From the NCBI GenBank assembly GCA_963837735.1, contig CAWIOM010000006.1, positions 82,794 to 146,793 of the forward strand: a DNA stretch of 64,000 nt, written 5' to 3'. Shown piece by piece: positions 18,986 through 29,078 of this stretch. The first letter of the stretch is position 1; every line of letters starts with the position of its first letter. Position numbers and translations under genes: made by a program. This stretch comes from VRUE01 sp963837735. GTDB taxonomy: Bacteria; Actinomycetota; Thermoleophilia; Solirubrobacterales; 70-9. Below the pieces are notes generated by a model. That model was not told where the DNA came from. It saw nothing but the letters and a program-made list of their open reading frames with translations, and searched no databases.

Positions 18986-20613
18986 TTCTTCTTCACCGTC
19001 TTCGTGACGAAGGCCAGCTTGGTCGGGTAGTTCTCCCGGGTCAGCCTCAACAGGAGGCTGTGGCGGCCGGGGGCGAACAGCCGCAGCGGGGTCCTGGCGA
19101 CCGTGCGGCCGCCGCGCTTGGCGAGCAGCCGCACCCTGGCCCGCTTGGTGAGAGTGAAGCTGACCGTGAGGCGCAATCCGTGCAGGCGCGAGCGCACCCT
19201 GCGCAGCAGGGGCGGCAGGCGCTTGACCTTGCCCGGCTTGCTCGTCCCCGGGGTCAGTTCGAGCGGCGGCGGGGCGAAGAGCTGCGAGTCGTCGATCGGC
19301 AGCCGGTCGGGAATGAACTGCTCCGCCGACTCGTTGGGCCGGAACTCGATCGTCCCCTGGAAGGCGGGGTCGGTGTCGCGCGCGAGCGGGGTCCCGTCGC
19401 TGTAGTGGAAGAGCCAGCCGGCCCAGGTCGCCAGCCAGCAATCGTCGGGGGCGGGACAGGCGACGCGGGCGGCGGCCCCGCGGCCGGCGCCGGCCGCCGG
19501 CAGCCTCGTGGTCACGGTCGAGCCGTCGGCGGCGATCCTGGCGACGGTCGCCTTGCTGTTGTTGCTGTGGCGGTCGGCGAAGGGGACGACCGTCGCCAGC
19601 GCTTCGCCGCTGCCGGGGATCGCGGCGACGTCGCCGAAGCGGTCGGTCGGCCCGAATTCGGCTCCCGACAGGGTCAGCTCCTGGAAGGCTCCCCCGACCA
19701 GCCGCGCCGCCAGCGGCGGCCGCGCGACGGCGCCGCCGGAGGGGGCCGAGGACCCCGAGGCGGCGCCGCCGCCGACCGCCCACAGATCCCCGCCGTCGCC
19801 GTCCATCGCCAGCAGCTCGGTGCCGTCGACCGGGACTTCGCCGAGCGGCGCGGGCTCGAAGGGGTCATCGACGAAGGTTTTGCCGTCGAAGCGGTGGATC
19901 AGCCTCGGCACCGGCTCCGGTTCCCCGAGCTGGACCGGTTCGGTGCGGTTCTCCGGCGAGCGGCCGACGACGGTGGTCTCGAACAGCTCGCCATCGTGGA
20001 ATTCCATGTCGCTGACCCCCCTTCCCTGCGGGCCGTAGAGGCTGAGCAGGTCGGAGCCGTTCCAGTGCAGATGGAAGGAGCCGACCCGCTCGCCGAGCGG
20101 GTCCTGGGACCCGACGCCGCCGAACCAGCAGTCGTCGGGGCCGTCGCAGGCGGCGGAGAGCATCGGGCGGAAGGGGTCGGCGGAGTCGACCCGAGTGCTC
20201 CAGGAGCCGACCACCTGGCCGTCCTTGAAGCGGCAGAGGGCGAGGCCGTCGCCGAAGCGCGGCGGGCTCGGTTCGCTGATCACCCAGAACTCGGTCGGCG
20301 CCGCCCAGGCGATCCGGGCGCTGTCGCCCGAGCCCCCGCAGACAGTCGCCAGCTGGTGCCACTCCTGCCCGTCCCAGCTGAACAGCCCGCGCGGGATCGT
20401 GTCGTTCCCCTGGACGCTGAGCAGGCCGCGGTTGGGCGCCCAGAAGCTGAGGTCGCCGGGCTCGCCGAGCGGCACCTTGAAGGGGACTCCGGCGGGCGGC
20501 GGCGGCTGCTCGAGGCGCCAGATCGGCTCCTCGGCGCCGGCCGCCGCCGGGCCGAGCACGAGGGAGGCGAGAGCAGCGAGGGCCGCGCCCGCCAGTGTCC
20601 GCCTCCTACTCAC
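18982..20613 (-). CDS. Secreted beta-propeller-like protein downstream of ftsH
   Basis: 543 residues: signal peptide (AGAALAALASLVLGPAAAGAE), then several Trp/Asp-rich blades such as LSFWAPNRGLLSVQG, IAWAAPTEFWVISEP, LSAACDGPDDCWFGG and VACPAPDDCWLATWAG, in which paired cysteines (CDGPDDC, CPAPDDC) recur, and a basic C-terminal domain (RLTVSFTLTKRARVRLLAKR to FVTKTVKKK) of a type common at the ends of secreted proteins in this window. GTG start at 20613 overlaps the ftsH stop by 8 bp; its stop overlaps the next gene. Ligand and function unknown. Confidence 0.7.
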   Translation of the reverse strand: MSRRRTLAGAALAALASLVLGPAAAGAEEPIWRLEQPPPPAGVPFKVPLGEPGDLSFWAPNRGLLSVQGNDTIPRGLFSWDGQEWHQLATVCGGSGDSARIAWAAPTEFWVISEPSPPRFGDGLALCRFKDGQVVGSWSTRVDSADPFRPMLSAACDGPDDCWFGGVGSQDPLGERVGSFHLHWNGSDLLSLYGPQGRGVSDMEFHDGELFETTVVGRSPENRTEPVQLGEPEPVPRLIHRFDGKTFVDDPFEPAPLGEVPVDGTELLAMDGDGGDLWAVGGGAASGSSAPSGGAVARPPLAARLVGGAFQELTLSGAEFGPTDRFGDVAAIPGSGEALATVVPFADRHSNNSKATVARIAADGSTVTTRLPAAGAGRGAAARVACPAPDDCWLATWAGWLFHYSDGTPLARDTDPAFQGTIEFRPNESAEQFIPDRLPIDDSQLFAPPPLELTPGTSKPGKVKRLPPLLRRVRSRLHGLRLTVSFTLTKRARVRLLAKRGGRTVARTPLRLFAPGRHSLLLRLTRENYPTKLAFVTKTVKKK

Positions 20614-22639
20614 CGTCCCTCGGCTGAGCCTCTTGCTCGGTGGTCGGCGAGTCGTGGAGGTCCTCGCCGCCGAAGTCGACGAGGGCCGGCTTGACGGCGG
20701 CCATCAGCGCCTCGAGGGCGACTCCGGACAGCGTCTCGTGCTCGATCAGCGAGTTGGCGACCTCGTAGACGGCATTCCAGTTGCCGCTCAGGATGCTCTC
20801 CGCCTGCTCGACGGATTCGACGATGATCCGCTCGACCTCGCGGTCGATCAGGTCGAGGGTCGAGGGGCCGACCGAGCCGAGGTCCTGGAGCGAGGCGCCG
20901 AGGAAAACCTCGCCCGCCTTTTCGCCGATCGTCACCGGCCCGAGCTCGTCCGACATCCCGTAGGAGGTGACCATCTGGCGAGCCAGCCCGGTCGCCGCGT
21001 GAAGGTCGTCGTGGACGCCCGTTGAGACGACGCCGAACTCGATCTTCTCGGCGGAGAAGCCGGCGACGATCGAGATCAGGTGGCGCCGCATATCGGGCTC
21101 CTGCATGATCACCGCGTCTTTGTCCGTGAGCATGCTCGCGGCCGTGCCGAGCTGCCTGCCGCGGGCCACGATCGAGAGCTTCTGGGCCGAGACCTTCTGG
21201 CCGATCGCAGTCGTCACGACCGCGTGGGCGGCCTCGTGGATCGCGATCACCCACTGCTCCTCGGGCGTCAGCGCGTGGCTCTTGCGGGCGGGGCCGGCGA
21301 CGACCCGGTCGATCGCCTCCTCGAGGGTCGCCTGGTCCATCTCGACCCCCCCTTCCCGCACGGTCAGCAGCGCCGCCTCGTTGATCACGTTGGCGAGCTC
21401 GGCGCCGCTGAAGCCGGAGGTCAGCTTGGCGATCTGGTCGAGGGACGTGCCCGGCGCCAGGGGCCGGTTGCCGCAGTGCAGGCCGAGTATTTCGAGGCGC
21501 CCGTGCACGTCCGGGACGTCGACGGTCACCTGACGGTCGAAGCGGCCGGGACGCAGCAGCGCCGGGTCGAGGACGTCGGGGCGGTTGGTGGCGGCGAGCA
21601 CGACCAGGCCGGCGTCGCCGCCGAAGCCGTCCATCTCGACGAGCAGCGCGTTCAGCGTCTGCTCGCGCTCGTCGTTGCCCTGCCCGACGCCGGCGCCGCG
21701 CTTGCGCCCGGCGGCGTCGAGCTCGTCGATGAAGATCAGCGCCGGCGCCATCTTGCGGGCTTTGGCGAAGAGGTCGCGCACGCGGGCGGCGCCCACCCCG
21801 ACCAGCGACTCGACGAAGTCGGAGCCCGACAGCGAGAAGAAGGTGGCGTCGGCCTCGCCCGCGGTCGCCTTGGCGAGCAGCGTCTTCCCGGTCCCCGGCG
21901 GGCCGACCAGGAGCACCCCCTTCGGCGCCCTCGCCCCCACCGACGCGTATTTGCTCGGGTCGGCGAGATAGTCGCGGATCTCGCGCAGCTCGGCGACCGC
22001 TTCGCCGGCGCCGGCGACGTTCTCGAAGGTCGTGCGCCCGGGCGCGTCCGCCCCCCGCTTGCGTCCCTTGCCGGTGAACTTCGAGAAGCCGGCGAAGGCG
22101 CCCGCGCCGGCGTCCTCGCCGAGCCGCGTGAAGAGCACGAAGAGGCAGACGAGCAGCAGGATCGGGATCAGGAACTGGACGACGATCTGCTTTGCCGGCT
22201 TGTCCCACTGCTGGTCGATCTGGACGACGGCGCCGCTCGCCGTCAGGCCCTTGACCAGGGAGGAGGTCTGCGCGTCGGACTCCGGATAGGCGGAGTAGAG
22301 GTGGCGGCCGTCCTTGGTGTCGAGCAGCACCCGGGCGTCCTGGTCGAGCAGCGTGGCCTCGCCGATCAGTTTCTCTTTGGCGAGCTTCGAGACCTGGCTG
22401 ATCGGGATCCGTTCTCCGCTCGTGCTCGGCTGGATCTCGCCGAGGAGGTGGAAGAAGAGGTAGATGAGGATCAGGGAGGCGACCATCAGGGCCGTGCTCA
22501 GCGGGTCCTTCGCGAACCAGCGCCCGAGCCCGCGGAGGCGCTCGCCGACGGCCTGGACCGCCTCGCGGCCGCTCACCTGGGGCGGCCGGACGGGGATCCG
22601 CCCGAGGCGACCGCTCTTCTTTTCCTCATGCTCTGTCAT
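20606..22639 (-). CDS. ftsH: FtsH-type ATP-dependent zinc metalloprotease
   Basis: A membrane AAA+ protease that degrades misfolded and regulatory membrane proteins. Two membrane segments (TALMVASLILIYLFFHLL; VVQFLIPILLLVCLFVLF) flank an external domain. The AAA module has Walker A GPPGTGKT, Walker B LIFIDELDA, and the SRH region ATNRPDVLDPALLRPGRFDR. The peptidase motif is HEAAH instead of the usual HEAGH; the zinc-binding HExxH is intact, and a third ligand is likely the Asp in VHDDLHAAT. I chose ATG 22639, which has AGAGGGG upstream, giving 677 residues; GTG 22663 would add 8. It heads an operon with three secreted-protein genes. Confidence 0.93.
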   Translation of the reverse strand: MTEHEEKKSGRLGRIPVRPPQVSGREAVQAVGERLRGLGRWFAKDPLSTALMVASLILIYLFFHLLGEIQPSTSGERIPISQVSKLAKEKLIGEATLLDQDARVLLDTKDGRHLYSAYPESDAQTSSLVKGLTASGAVVQIDQQWDKPAKQIVVQFLIPILLLVCLFVLFTRLGEDAGAGAFAGFSKFTGKGRKRGADAPGRTTFENVAGAGEAVAELREIRDYLADPSKYASVGARAPKGVLLVGPPGTGKTLLAKATAGEADATFFSLSGSDFVESLVGVGAARVRDLFAKARKMAPALIFIDELDAAGRKRGAGVGQGNDEREQTLNALLVEMDGFGGDAGLVVLAATNRPDVLDPALLRPGRFDRQVTVDVPDVHGRLEILGLHCGNRPLAPGTSLDQIAKLTSGFSGAELANVINEAALLTVREGGVEMDQATLEEAIDRVVAGPARKSHALTPEEQWVIAIHEAAHAVVTTAIGQKVSAQKLSIVARGRQLGTAASMLTDKDAVIMQEPDMRRHLISIVAGFSAEKIEFGVVSTGVHDDLHAATGLARQMVTSYGMSDELGPVTIGEKAGEVFLGASLQDLGSVGPSTLDLIDREVERIIVESVEQAESILSGNWNAVYEVANSLIEHETLSGVALEALMAAVKPALVDFGGEDLHDSPTTEQEAQPRDGE

Positions 22640-22679
22640 CTGCCCCTCTGTTTCGTCGTGCACCGGGCCCTACACCGAG

Positions 22680-22714
22680 ACGACGCCCGGGCTCGCTGGG
22701 AGCCCGGGCGTCGT
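22680..22714. terminator. Strong hairpin between the PstS-like gene and ftsH
   Basis: A perfect 14-bp inverted repeat (22680-22693 with 22701-22714) with a 7-nt loop, arms ACGACGCCCGGGCT and AGCCCGGGCGTCGT. It lies after the stop of the PstS-like gene and before ftsH. The flanking T content is weak (TTTG on the plus strand), so termination is likely but not certain. Confidence 0.65.
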
Positions 22715-22744
22715 TTGTGGTGAGTCGGCGGTGCTGTTTCCTGA

Positions 22745-24718
22745 CTACTTCCTCTTCTTCTTCTTGAGCTTCAGCGTGATCGAGCTGTTCTGGGTGCTCG
22801 AGTCGCCGCCGACGGGCGTGAACGTGAGCTGCAGGCTCACCTTCAACTTGCCCTTCTTGCGCAGCTGCCTCTTGGCCGCGCCGCTCGGCTTCAGCTGCAG
22901 GCCGAAGGTGCCCGCCTTGTTGGCGTTGAGCACGGTCCGCCCGACCTTGACCTTCTTCTTGCCGACCTTCGCCGTGCCGACCATTTCCAGCTTGCCGGCG
23001 CCCGGCAGCTTGACCGAGACGGTCGCCCCCCCGGTCTTCGACGAGATCGACTTGCGCGGCAGGGTGAACCTGTTGCTCGGCTTGGTGACTTCGGGCGTCT
23101 TGCCGCCGCCACCGCCGCCGTTGTCGCCGCCGCCGTTGTCGTCGCCGCCGCCGCCGCCGCCACCGCCGCCGGTGCCCTTTTCCCAATCGACCGCGTCGAT
23201 CCCGGTGCGGGCGATCGCGAGGATGTTGGCGGGCAGGGGAGCGTAGTCGGCCGGGAACAGCTGGCCCTGGGTGCCGTCCGTGAGGGCGCTCTCCCAGTAG
23301 TCCTTCACCGTCCGGGCCTTGCTCTCCTCTTCGGCGCTGTTGCCCCAGACGTCGGAGTTGTCATCGAACACCAGCCCGTAGGTGAAGGTGCAGATGCCGT
23401 ACCCCTGCGGCGAGTTGACGCCGCTCGTCTGCGACCAGTCGCCGAGCGTCGGGTCGCTGGCCGGAGTCGTCGGGACTCCGGAGAACGAGGCGAGCAGGCA
23501 GTTGGCGCCCTTTTCCGGGGTCGTCGTCGTGCTTTTGTAGCCGTCGACCGAGGCCGTCGGCTCCGTGAACGCGCCGCTTCCGTTCTGGACCTGGGTCCAG
23601 TACGGAGTGGTCGGCGCTTCGGCCAGCGCCGGGTTGACCGTCGCGCGCTTTGGCGCGGGCGGTGGCGATGTCCGAGTACCCGATCGAGCCGTCGGTGGCG
23701 ATCAGCTTGTCGACCAGGTTGCCGTTGCCGTTGCCGCAGGCGCTGGTCAGGTTGTCGGTCTGTTTTTCGACTCCGCCTTCGAAGTCGTTGACGCTGCCCG
23801 GCCCTTCGGGGTCGGCCGGCGTCCTGCACTCCGTTGTTGTTGCCGCAGTCGTCCCGCTTGCCGAACGTCGCACCCGGCCACTCCCTGGTCAGGTTGGCGC
23901 CCGTGGTCGCGAACGTGGTCTTCCAGCCGCGGGAGACGTTGATCGAGTTCAGGTAGTCCTTGAACGTGAACGTCGTCCCCGACTGGTCGTAGCGGACGAC
24001 GCGGATGATCGGTTTTTCGCAGGCGGCGCCGGCGAGACCGGGAACCACGTCGGACCACTTGACGTTCGGAGCAGCCGGCGCACCGGCGCCTCCCTGGGCC
24101 CAGATCTTCTCGAAGACGGCCTTCGGGAAGCGGACCCTGATCAGCGGTTTCTTCGCCGCTTCGGCGCCTTCGGCGATCGTGATCGTCCGGTATTCGTTGT
24201 CGTTGATCGCTTCGGCGCTGCAGCCGTCGGGCAGGTTGACGAGCGCGACCACGCCACCGACAGCGGCCGGGATCACGTGGATCTGGCCGTCGTTGGAGGG
24301 ATCGGTGTCGGCCACGGTCATCGCTTTGCCGGCACCGGGGTCGACGGTCGCGCCCGCGTTCATCAGCGCCATCTGTTCGGGCGTCGGCGGGTCATCGGAC
24401 TGCCCGAAGCGCGAGCGTCAGCGTGCGCAGGGTGACGGACTTGACGCCGGCCCCGCTTCCGCTCGGTGCGTAGGTGATGTTTTTCAGCGTCCCCGGGCAG
24501 TAGGCGCTCTTGTAGCTGGCGTTGAACACCGCGTGGGCGTCTTTGGCGAACGATCCGCCTTCGCCCAGGATGCTCGGCCCGCCGCATTTGGCGGTCGTGA
24601 ATGAGGCGTCGGCCCTGGGAACCAGGGCGATCGCCGCGAGCGCGGTCAGGATCAGGGCGAGAACCCCTGCCCTCGCGGCGCTCAAGCCCCGTCCAGGGGC
24701 GGTCAGAGTGCGGCTCAT
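22745..24718 (-). CDS. Large secreted PstS-like phosphate-binding protein (three frameshifts)
   Basis: About 656 residues after removing three single-base insertions (near 24415, 23850 and 23650). After a signal peptide the N-terminal part has PSILGEGGSFAKDAHAVF and YAPSGSGAGVKSV, then FGQSDDPPTPEQ; this is the PBP-like fold of PstS proteins with the Ser-rich phosphate loops. Further on are KLIATDGSIGYSDIATA and ADYAPLPANI, typical of the PstS C-lobe. A poly-Gly/Asn/Asp linker then leads to a basic beta domain (ATVSVKLPGAGKLEMVGTAK) ending in LKLKKKKRK. The ATG at 24718 has AAGGAAAG upstream. It may store or scavenge phosphate at the wall; this role is inferred. Confidence 0.7.
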
Positions 24719-24869
24719 GAGAGTCTTTCCTTTCATCGACTGAACCCTTGCGGCGCCAGCGTGTTCAGCGGAAATGGCTCTGTCAAGCCGCTTCACAGGA
24801 CTTCTACCTCTCCGTTACAGGTCGTTATCAGTGGCGTCACCAGATCGTTTCCAGTTCTTGACCAGCGCT

Positions 24870-26919
24870 TCACTTTCTTGTTCCTTTCGCTCGTCTCGCC
24901 GCGGTCGAAGCGCGGAACGAGACCGGCAGCGAGGCGCTCGACCGGCGCCCTCCGCGGGAGGCGACGTAGGAGACCTGCGCGCGGCCCCGGATCCGCCCCC
25001 GCTCGCGCAGCTCGGCCCGGTAGCGGGCGACGGGCCGCAGGGTCAGCCTCACGGCGGTGCGACTCGTCCCCCGCGCCCTGCCGGTCGCCGCGGCCAGCGT
25101 GCGCAGCCGGCGCGGCCTGCCGGCCCGAGCCAGGCCGACGGCGTGGACCCCGCCGGCCGCCGGCACCGAGACGGTGAGGACGACGACGCCGCCGGGCCGA
25201 GAGCGCGCCCGGACCGCGATCCGCGGGCCTTCGCGGTCGAATTCGACCGTCCCGTCGGGCCCCGAGTCGTCGAGGCCCTTTTCCGGCGGGCCGCCGTCGG
25301 GGTCCGGCACCCGGGTCGCGACGAAGGCGTCGGCGCGCTGGTTGGAGTCGCCGTGGAAGAGGTTGCCGGCGAAGGAGGCGAAGGCGACGACGTTGCCGTC
25401 GGCCGAGATCGAGGCCCCCTCGGTGACGCCGGCGTCGCTGTCGGCGCCGGAGAAGGAGTGGACGACCCGTTCGAGCGTCCTCGCCTGCCTGTCCACCACA
25501 TACGCTTCCCGCGGGCCCGGCGACCGGGCGCGGGTCGCCGAGCTGCTGCAGCGCCGGGAAGACGAATTTCGTCCGCGCCGAGGTGATCACCAGGTAACGG
25601 CCGTCGGGCGAGATCGTGACGCTGCCGACCGGCTGCGCCGTCGCCACGTCGTTGTCGAGCGTGTCCCGGGTCAGCTCTTCGGTCCCCTGCTTGCGGGTCA
25701 CCCCCGGGTGCATGTCGGTGACGAAGAGGTCGAGGCCGGGGTTGGCGCTGAGCAGGGGCCGGCCGGCGGCCCCGGTCAGGAAGGCGACCGTGTAGCCGTC
25801 GGCGCTCATCACCGGGACCTGGCAGCTGATGTCGGTGGGGACGTTCTCCTGGTCTGTGAGCGGCCCGTAGCAGGGGCCCGTCGAGACGCGGTCGAAATTG
25901 GGCGGCGAGACCAGGCATCCGGGGTCTTCGGGGTCGGCGAGCCCGGTCACCCGGCGGGTCGGCGCCTGCGGCCCGTCCGCGATCCTGCGCCAGAGGTAGT
26001 AGTTGAACAGCGGATCGGGGTGCTCGCCGCTCAGGAAGCGGGTCTGGAGCGCCGAGTTGCCGCCGGTCCAGGCGACCGTCGTCCCGTCGGGGCTGAGCGA
26101 GGCGCCGAGCGCCCCGCCGGCCGGCATTCCGTCATCGCGCCGCTTTCGGGGTCCCGCCTGGCCGTGACCAGCGTCGTCGTCTCGGCGTCCCGGTCGCGCA
26201 GGAAGACCTGGCCGGCGGGCGTGTCGACGCCGGGGCGGGCGGGCAGGTCGGAGGGGGCTTCGGTGAGGAACGCCACCCGGCTGCCGTCGGCGCTGATCGC
26301 GGTGCCGCGGGTGATCGCCGCGCCCGGTTCGCTGCCCGGCAGCGGGAACGCCGGCGGGCCGTAGTCGGCAGGCTCCTCGCCGCCGTCGCGCGCGGAGACG
26401 AGGTCGAAGGCACCCGGCGTTCCGATCGGGAAGTCCATGTCGCGGACATAGACGTCGATGTTTTCGTTGACGTCGGCAGGGACCAGGGGCTCTGCGGTCG
26501 AGAAGGCGACGTAGCGGCCGCCGGCGCTGATCGACGGTCTCGAGGCGCCGATCCGCATGAAGTCGTTGCTGCTTTCGTCGTAGAGGTTGCCGTCGGCGAC
26601 CTTCGCCAGCGCCCGGGTCTGCAGGTCGAAGCGGAAGATCCCGCCTTTCCTGTAGGCGCCCGGCGGGTCGGGGTCGTCGTCGGCGAAGAAGTTCCGCGAC
26701 TGGGTTTCGAGGACGACGTAGCGGCCGTCGGCGGAGATCGCCGCGTAGTCCGTGGTGTCGTCGCCCTGTTCGAGGCGTTCGTAATCGGCCGAGACGAGCA
26801 GGGCTCCCTGGGCTCCGTCGGCGGCGTTCTCCCAGGCGCCGGCGGCGCAGGCCCGGGACAAGGGCGAGGGCGAGGAGTGCCGGCGCGGCGGCGAGCAGGA
26901 CGCGGGTCGCGGCACTCAT
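24870..26919 (-). CDS. Secreted TolB/PD40-like beta-propeller protein (three frameshifts)
   Basis: About 683 residues when two insertions (near 26850 and 25500) and one deletion (near 26130) are corrected. It has a signal peptide, then repeated propeller blades with the PD40 pattern: AISADGRYVVLETQS, SISAGGRYVAFSTAEP, AISADGSRVAFLTEAP, SLSPDGTTVAWTGGN, VMSADGYTVAFLTGA, TISPDGRYLVITSA and SISADGNVVAFASFA. The C-terminus is a basic beta domain (AVRLTLRPVARYRAELRERG). The start ATG overlaps the stop of the preceding propeller gene (ATGA). TolB-like propellers bind proteins or peptidoglycan-associated partners; here no partner is evident. Confidence 0.68.
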
Positions 26920-28958
26920 CGGACCCGCACCGTCAGCCTGCGCACGGCCGTGTTGCGCGCCCCGTCGCGGGCCCTGATCGCGACCCGGTAGCGGCCGGGG
27001 TGCTCGAAGACGTGGACGATCCGCACCCGGCTCGGCTTCTTCGGCTTCTTCTTCCGGTGCTCGGCCCGGCGAGCCGCCCGGGCGCCGGCCCGGCCGATCG
27101 TCTTCGGCCCGTGTCCTCCTTCGCCTCCGCCGCCTCCCCCGCCTTCCCCGCCTTCGCCGAAGTTGGCCTTGACGCCGCCGCGCTTCACCCCCGAGCTGGA
27201 GCTCCTGGCGCCGTCGGTGACGAGGACCGTGAGGCGCCGGCCGTGGCGCCGCAGCCTGATCCGGGGCGGCGAGCGGTCGACGAGCAGGGAGCCGCTGCGG
27301 CTGCCGGTTTCCTGGCCGGCGTCGTCGATCGCGAAGACCTGGATCCGGTGGTGCCCGTCTTCGATCTCGTCGGGTTTCAGCACCGCGTGGGTGCCACGGC
27401 GGGCCTCGATCACGGGCTCGTCGTCGACGCTGACCGAGTAGCGGACGCCGCCGATCGCGTTGTTGGTCTTGTCCCAGGCGATCGGAATCCTCTTCTTGCG
27501 CTGCCAGCCTTCGGGCAGGAGGACGAAGAACGGGTCGGGGGGCGCGTCGACGACCGAGGCGGCGATCTGGGAGTTGGCGCCGGCGCCCTGCTGCCAGGCG
27601 ACGATCGCGTCGCCGAGGCCGGACCCCCCCATCACCATGCGGCCGACGCCGCCGCCGTGCGGGGCGCTGAGCTCGGTCGGCTCGACGACGCCGTCGGCGC
27701 GCCGCTCCTGGATGCCGACCAGGCCGACCCCGGCGAGCAGTTCCCGCCAGGCGGCGACCGCGGCACCGGTTTCGGCGATGTCGACGAGCGGTTCGCCCCC
27801 GACCCCGCTGCCGCCCCCGTCGAGGCGGTCGACCTTGGTCGAGGAGGCGTCGTCCCCTTCGCCGAGCAGCGTCGCCGGGCCGGAGCCGAAGCCGGTGACG
27901 TAGAGGCCGCGCGGGTCGACGCCGACGCTCGGGGGGCCGAGGGCGGCAAGGGCGGCGCCGTCGGCGAGGTGCGCATCGCCGAATTGGCCGGAGAGTTCCG
28001 AGAAGACGTCGGGCGTCTCGTTGACCAGCACCCGGACGCCGTCGAGCTTGCTCGCCTGGCCGGGCTGCTGGCGGAAGGCGACGGCGGCCTGGCCGAAGCC
28101 GGAGACATCGAGCGAGAAGGCGTCGGCGGCGCCCCGCAGCGGCGCGCCTTCCCAGGTCGAGGGGCTGACCTGGAGCGGGATGCCGATGCTGGTCCCGAAC
28201 AGGCGGCGCGCCCAGACGCGGTCGACGAACTCGTCGTCGGGCTCCTGCCAGGCGACCACCCCTCCCCCCTGCACGTCGATCCCGACCCGGGGCGAGTTCC
28301 CCTCCGTCGGCAGCCGCACCGGGGTGCCGATGCTGCGATCGATCGGCGTCCCGAGCAGCGACCAGAGGCGGCCGTTGTAGCGGGCGACGCGCACGTCGGC
28401 GCCGACGTACCCGGGCGGGTTCGCCGTGCTCACGTCGGTCACCACCCGGTAGGCGAGGTAGGCCTGGCCGCCGCGGCTCATCGCCAGGTCGGGGTAGGTC
28501 GAGGTCGCCTCGCCGACGTTGAAGTCGATCGGGATCGGCGCCTGGAAGCCGTGGGCGCCGGGGTCGAGGCTGGCCGAGTACATGCGGTCGCTTTCGGGCC
28601 CGAACTCCTGCACCCAGGTGACCACGAGGCGGCCGCCGTCGCCGGCCCCGATCCGCGCCCAGCTCGAGTCGAAGCTCTGGCCGACGTCGACCCGCTGGGC
28701 CGGCTTCCAGGCGCTTTCGCTGAACTGGGCGGCGAAGACGTGGACGTGGCCGTCGACCCGTTTCAGGTAGACGATGCCGCCGCTGCCGTCTTCGGACATC
28801 GCCGCGTCGGCGACGTCGACGACGTCGGCGCTCGGCCCGTCGATCGGCTGCACGTCGGAGACGATCGCCCCTGCCCTGCCCGGCGCGGCCAGCGCCAGGG
28901 AGCACGCCGCCAGCGCGATCGTCGGCGCCAGCATCGTGCGTGGTGGAGGATGCCGCAT
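26916..28958 (-). CDS. Secreted beta-propeller/Ig-like surface protein
   Basis: 680 residues in one open frame. It has a signal peptide (LAPTIALAACSLALAAPGRAGA), then Asp/Gly-rich blades (GGIVYLKRVDGHVHVFAAQF, GGRLVVTWVQEFGPESDRMY, GGVVAWQEPDDEFVDRVWAR, DAIVAWQQGAGANSQIAASV), an Ig/big-like segment (WDKTNNAIGGVRYSVSVDDE) with a VDRSPPRIRLRRHGRRLTV repeat, a Gly/Glu-rich low-complexity insert, a Lys/Arg patch and a C-terminal beta domain (HVFEHPGRYRVAIRARDGA). It is coupled to the TolB-like gene. Upstream (29013-29033) is an element nearly identical to the pstS PHO-box-like repeat. Function unknown. Confidence 0.7.
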   Translation of the reverse strand: MRHPPPRTMLAPTIALAACSLALAAPGRAGAIVSDVQPIDGPSADVVDVADAAMSEDGSGGIVYLKRVDGHVHVFAAQFSESAWKPAQRVDVGQSFDSSWARIGAGDGGRLVVTWVQEFGPESDRMYSASLDPGAHGFQAPIPIDFNVGEATSTYPDLAMSRGGQAYLAYRVVTDVSTANPPGYVGADVRVARYNGRLWSLLGTPIDRSIGTPVRLPTEGNSPRVGIDVQGGGVVAWQEPDDEFVDRVWARRLFGTSIGIPLQVSPSTWEGAPLRGAADAFSLDVSGFGQAAVAFRQQPGQASKLDGVRVLVNETPDVFSELSGQFGDAHLADGAALAALGPPSVGVDPRGLYVTGFGSGPATLLGEGDDASSTKVDRLDGGGSGVGGEPLVDIAETGAAVAAWRELLAGVGLVGIQERRADGVVEPTELSAPHGGGVGRMVMGGSGLGDAIVAWQQGAGANSQIAASVVDAPPDPFFVLLPEGWQRKKRIPIAWDKTNNAIGGVRYSVSVDDEPVIEARRGTHAVLKPDEIEDGHHRIQVFAIDDAGQETGSRSGSLLVDRSPPRIRLRRHGRRLTVLVTDGARSSSSGVKRGGVKANFGEGGEGGGGGGGEGGHGPKTIGRAGARAARRAEHRKKKPKKPSRVRIVHVFEHPGRYRVAIRARDGARNTAVRRLTVRVR

Positions 28959-29012
28959 ACGGCCCTGGACATTCCCGCCCGCCGGTGTCAGAGATGTAAC
29001 TAGGGTGCTACC

Positions 29013-29033
29013 AAGTGGTGAAAGCGCGGTAAC
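29013..29033 (-). promoter_or_regulatory. PHO-box-like element upstream of the propeller operon
   Basis: AAGTGGTGAAAGCGCGGTAAC on the plus strand matches the pstS upstream element AAGTGGTGAACGCGGTAAC apart from one substitution and a 2-nt insertion. It lies 55 bp before the ATG at 28958. A further GTAAC half occurs at 28996-29000. Confidence 0.5.
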
Positions 29034-29078
29034 GACCCGAGCTGGTGGTCCTACCCCGGTGAGTCGCTGGCGCCGGCC

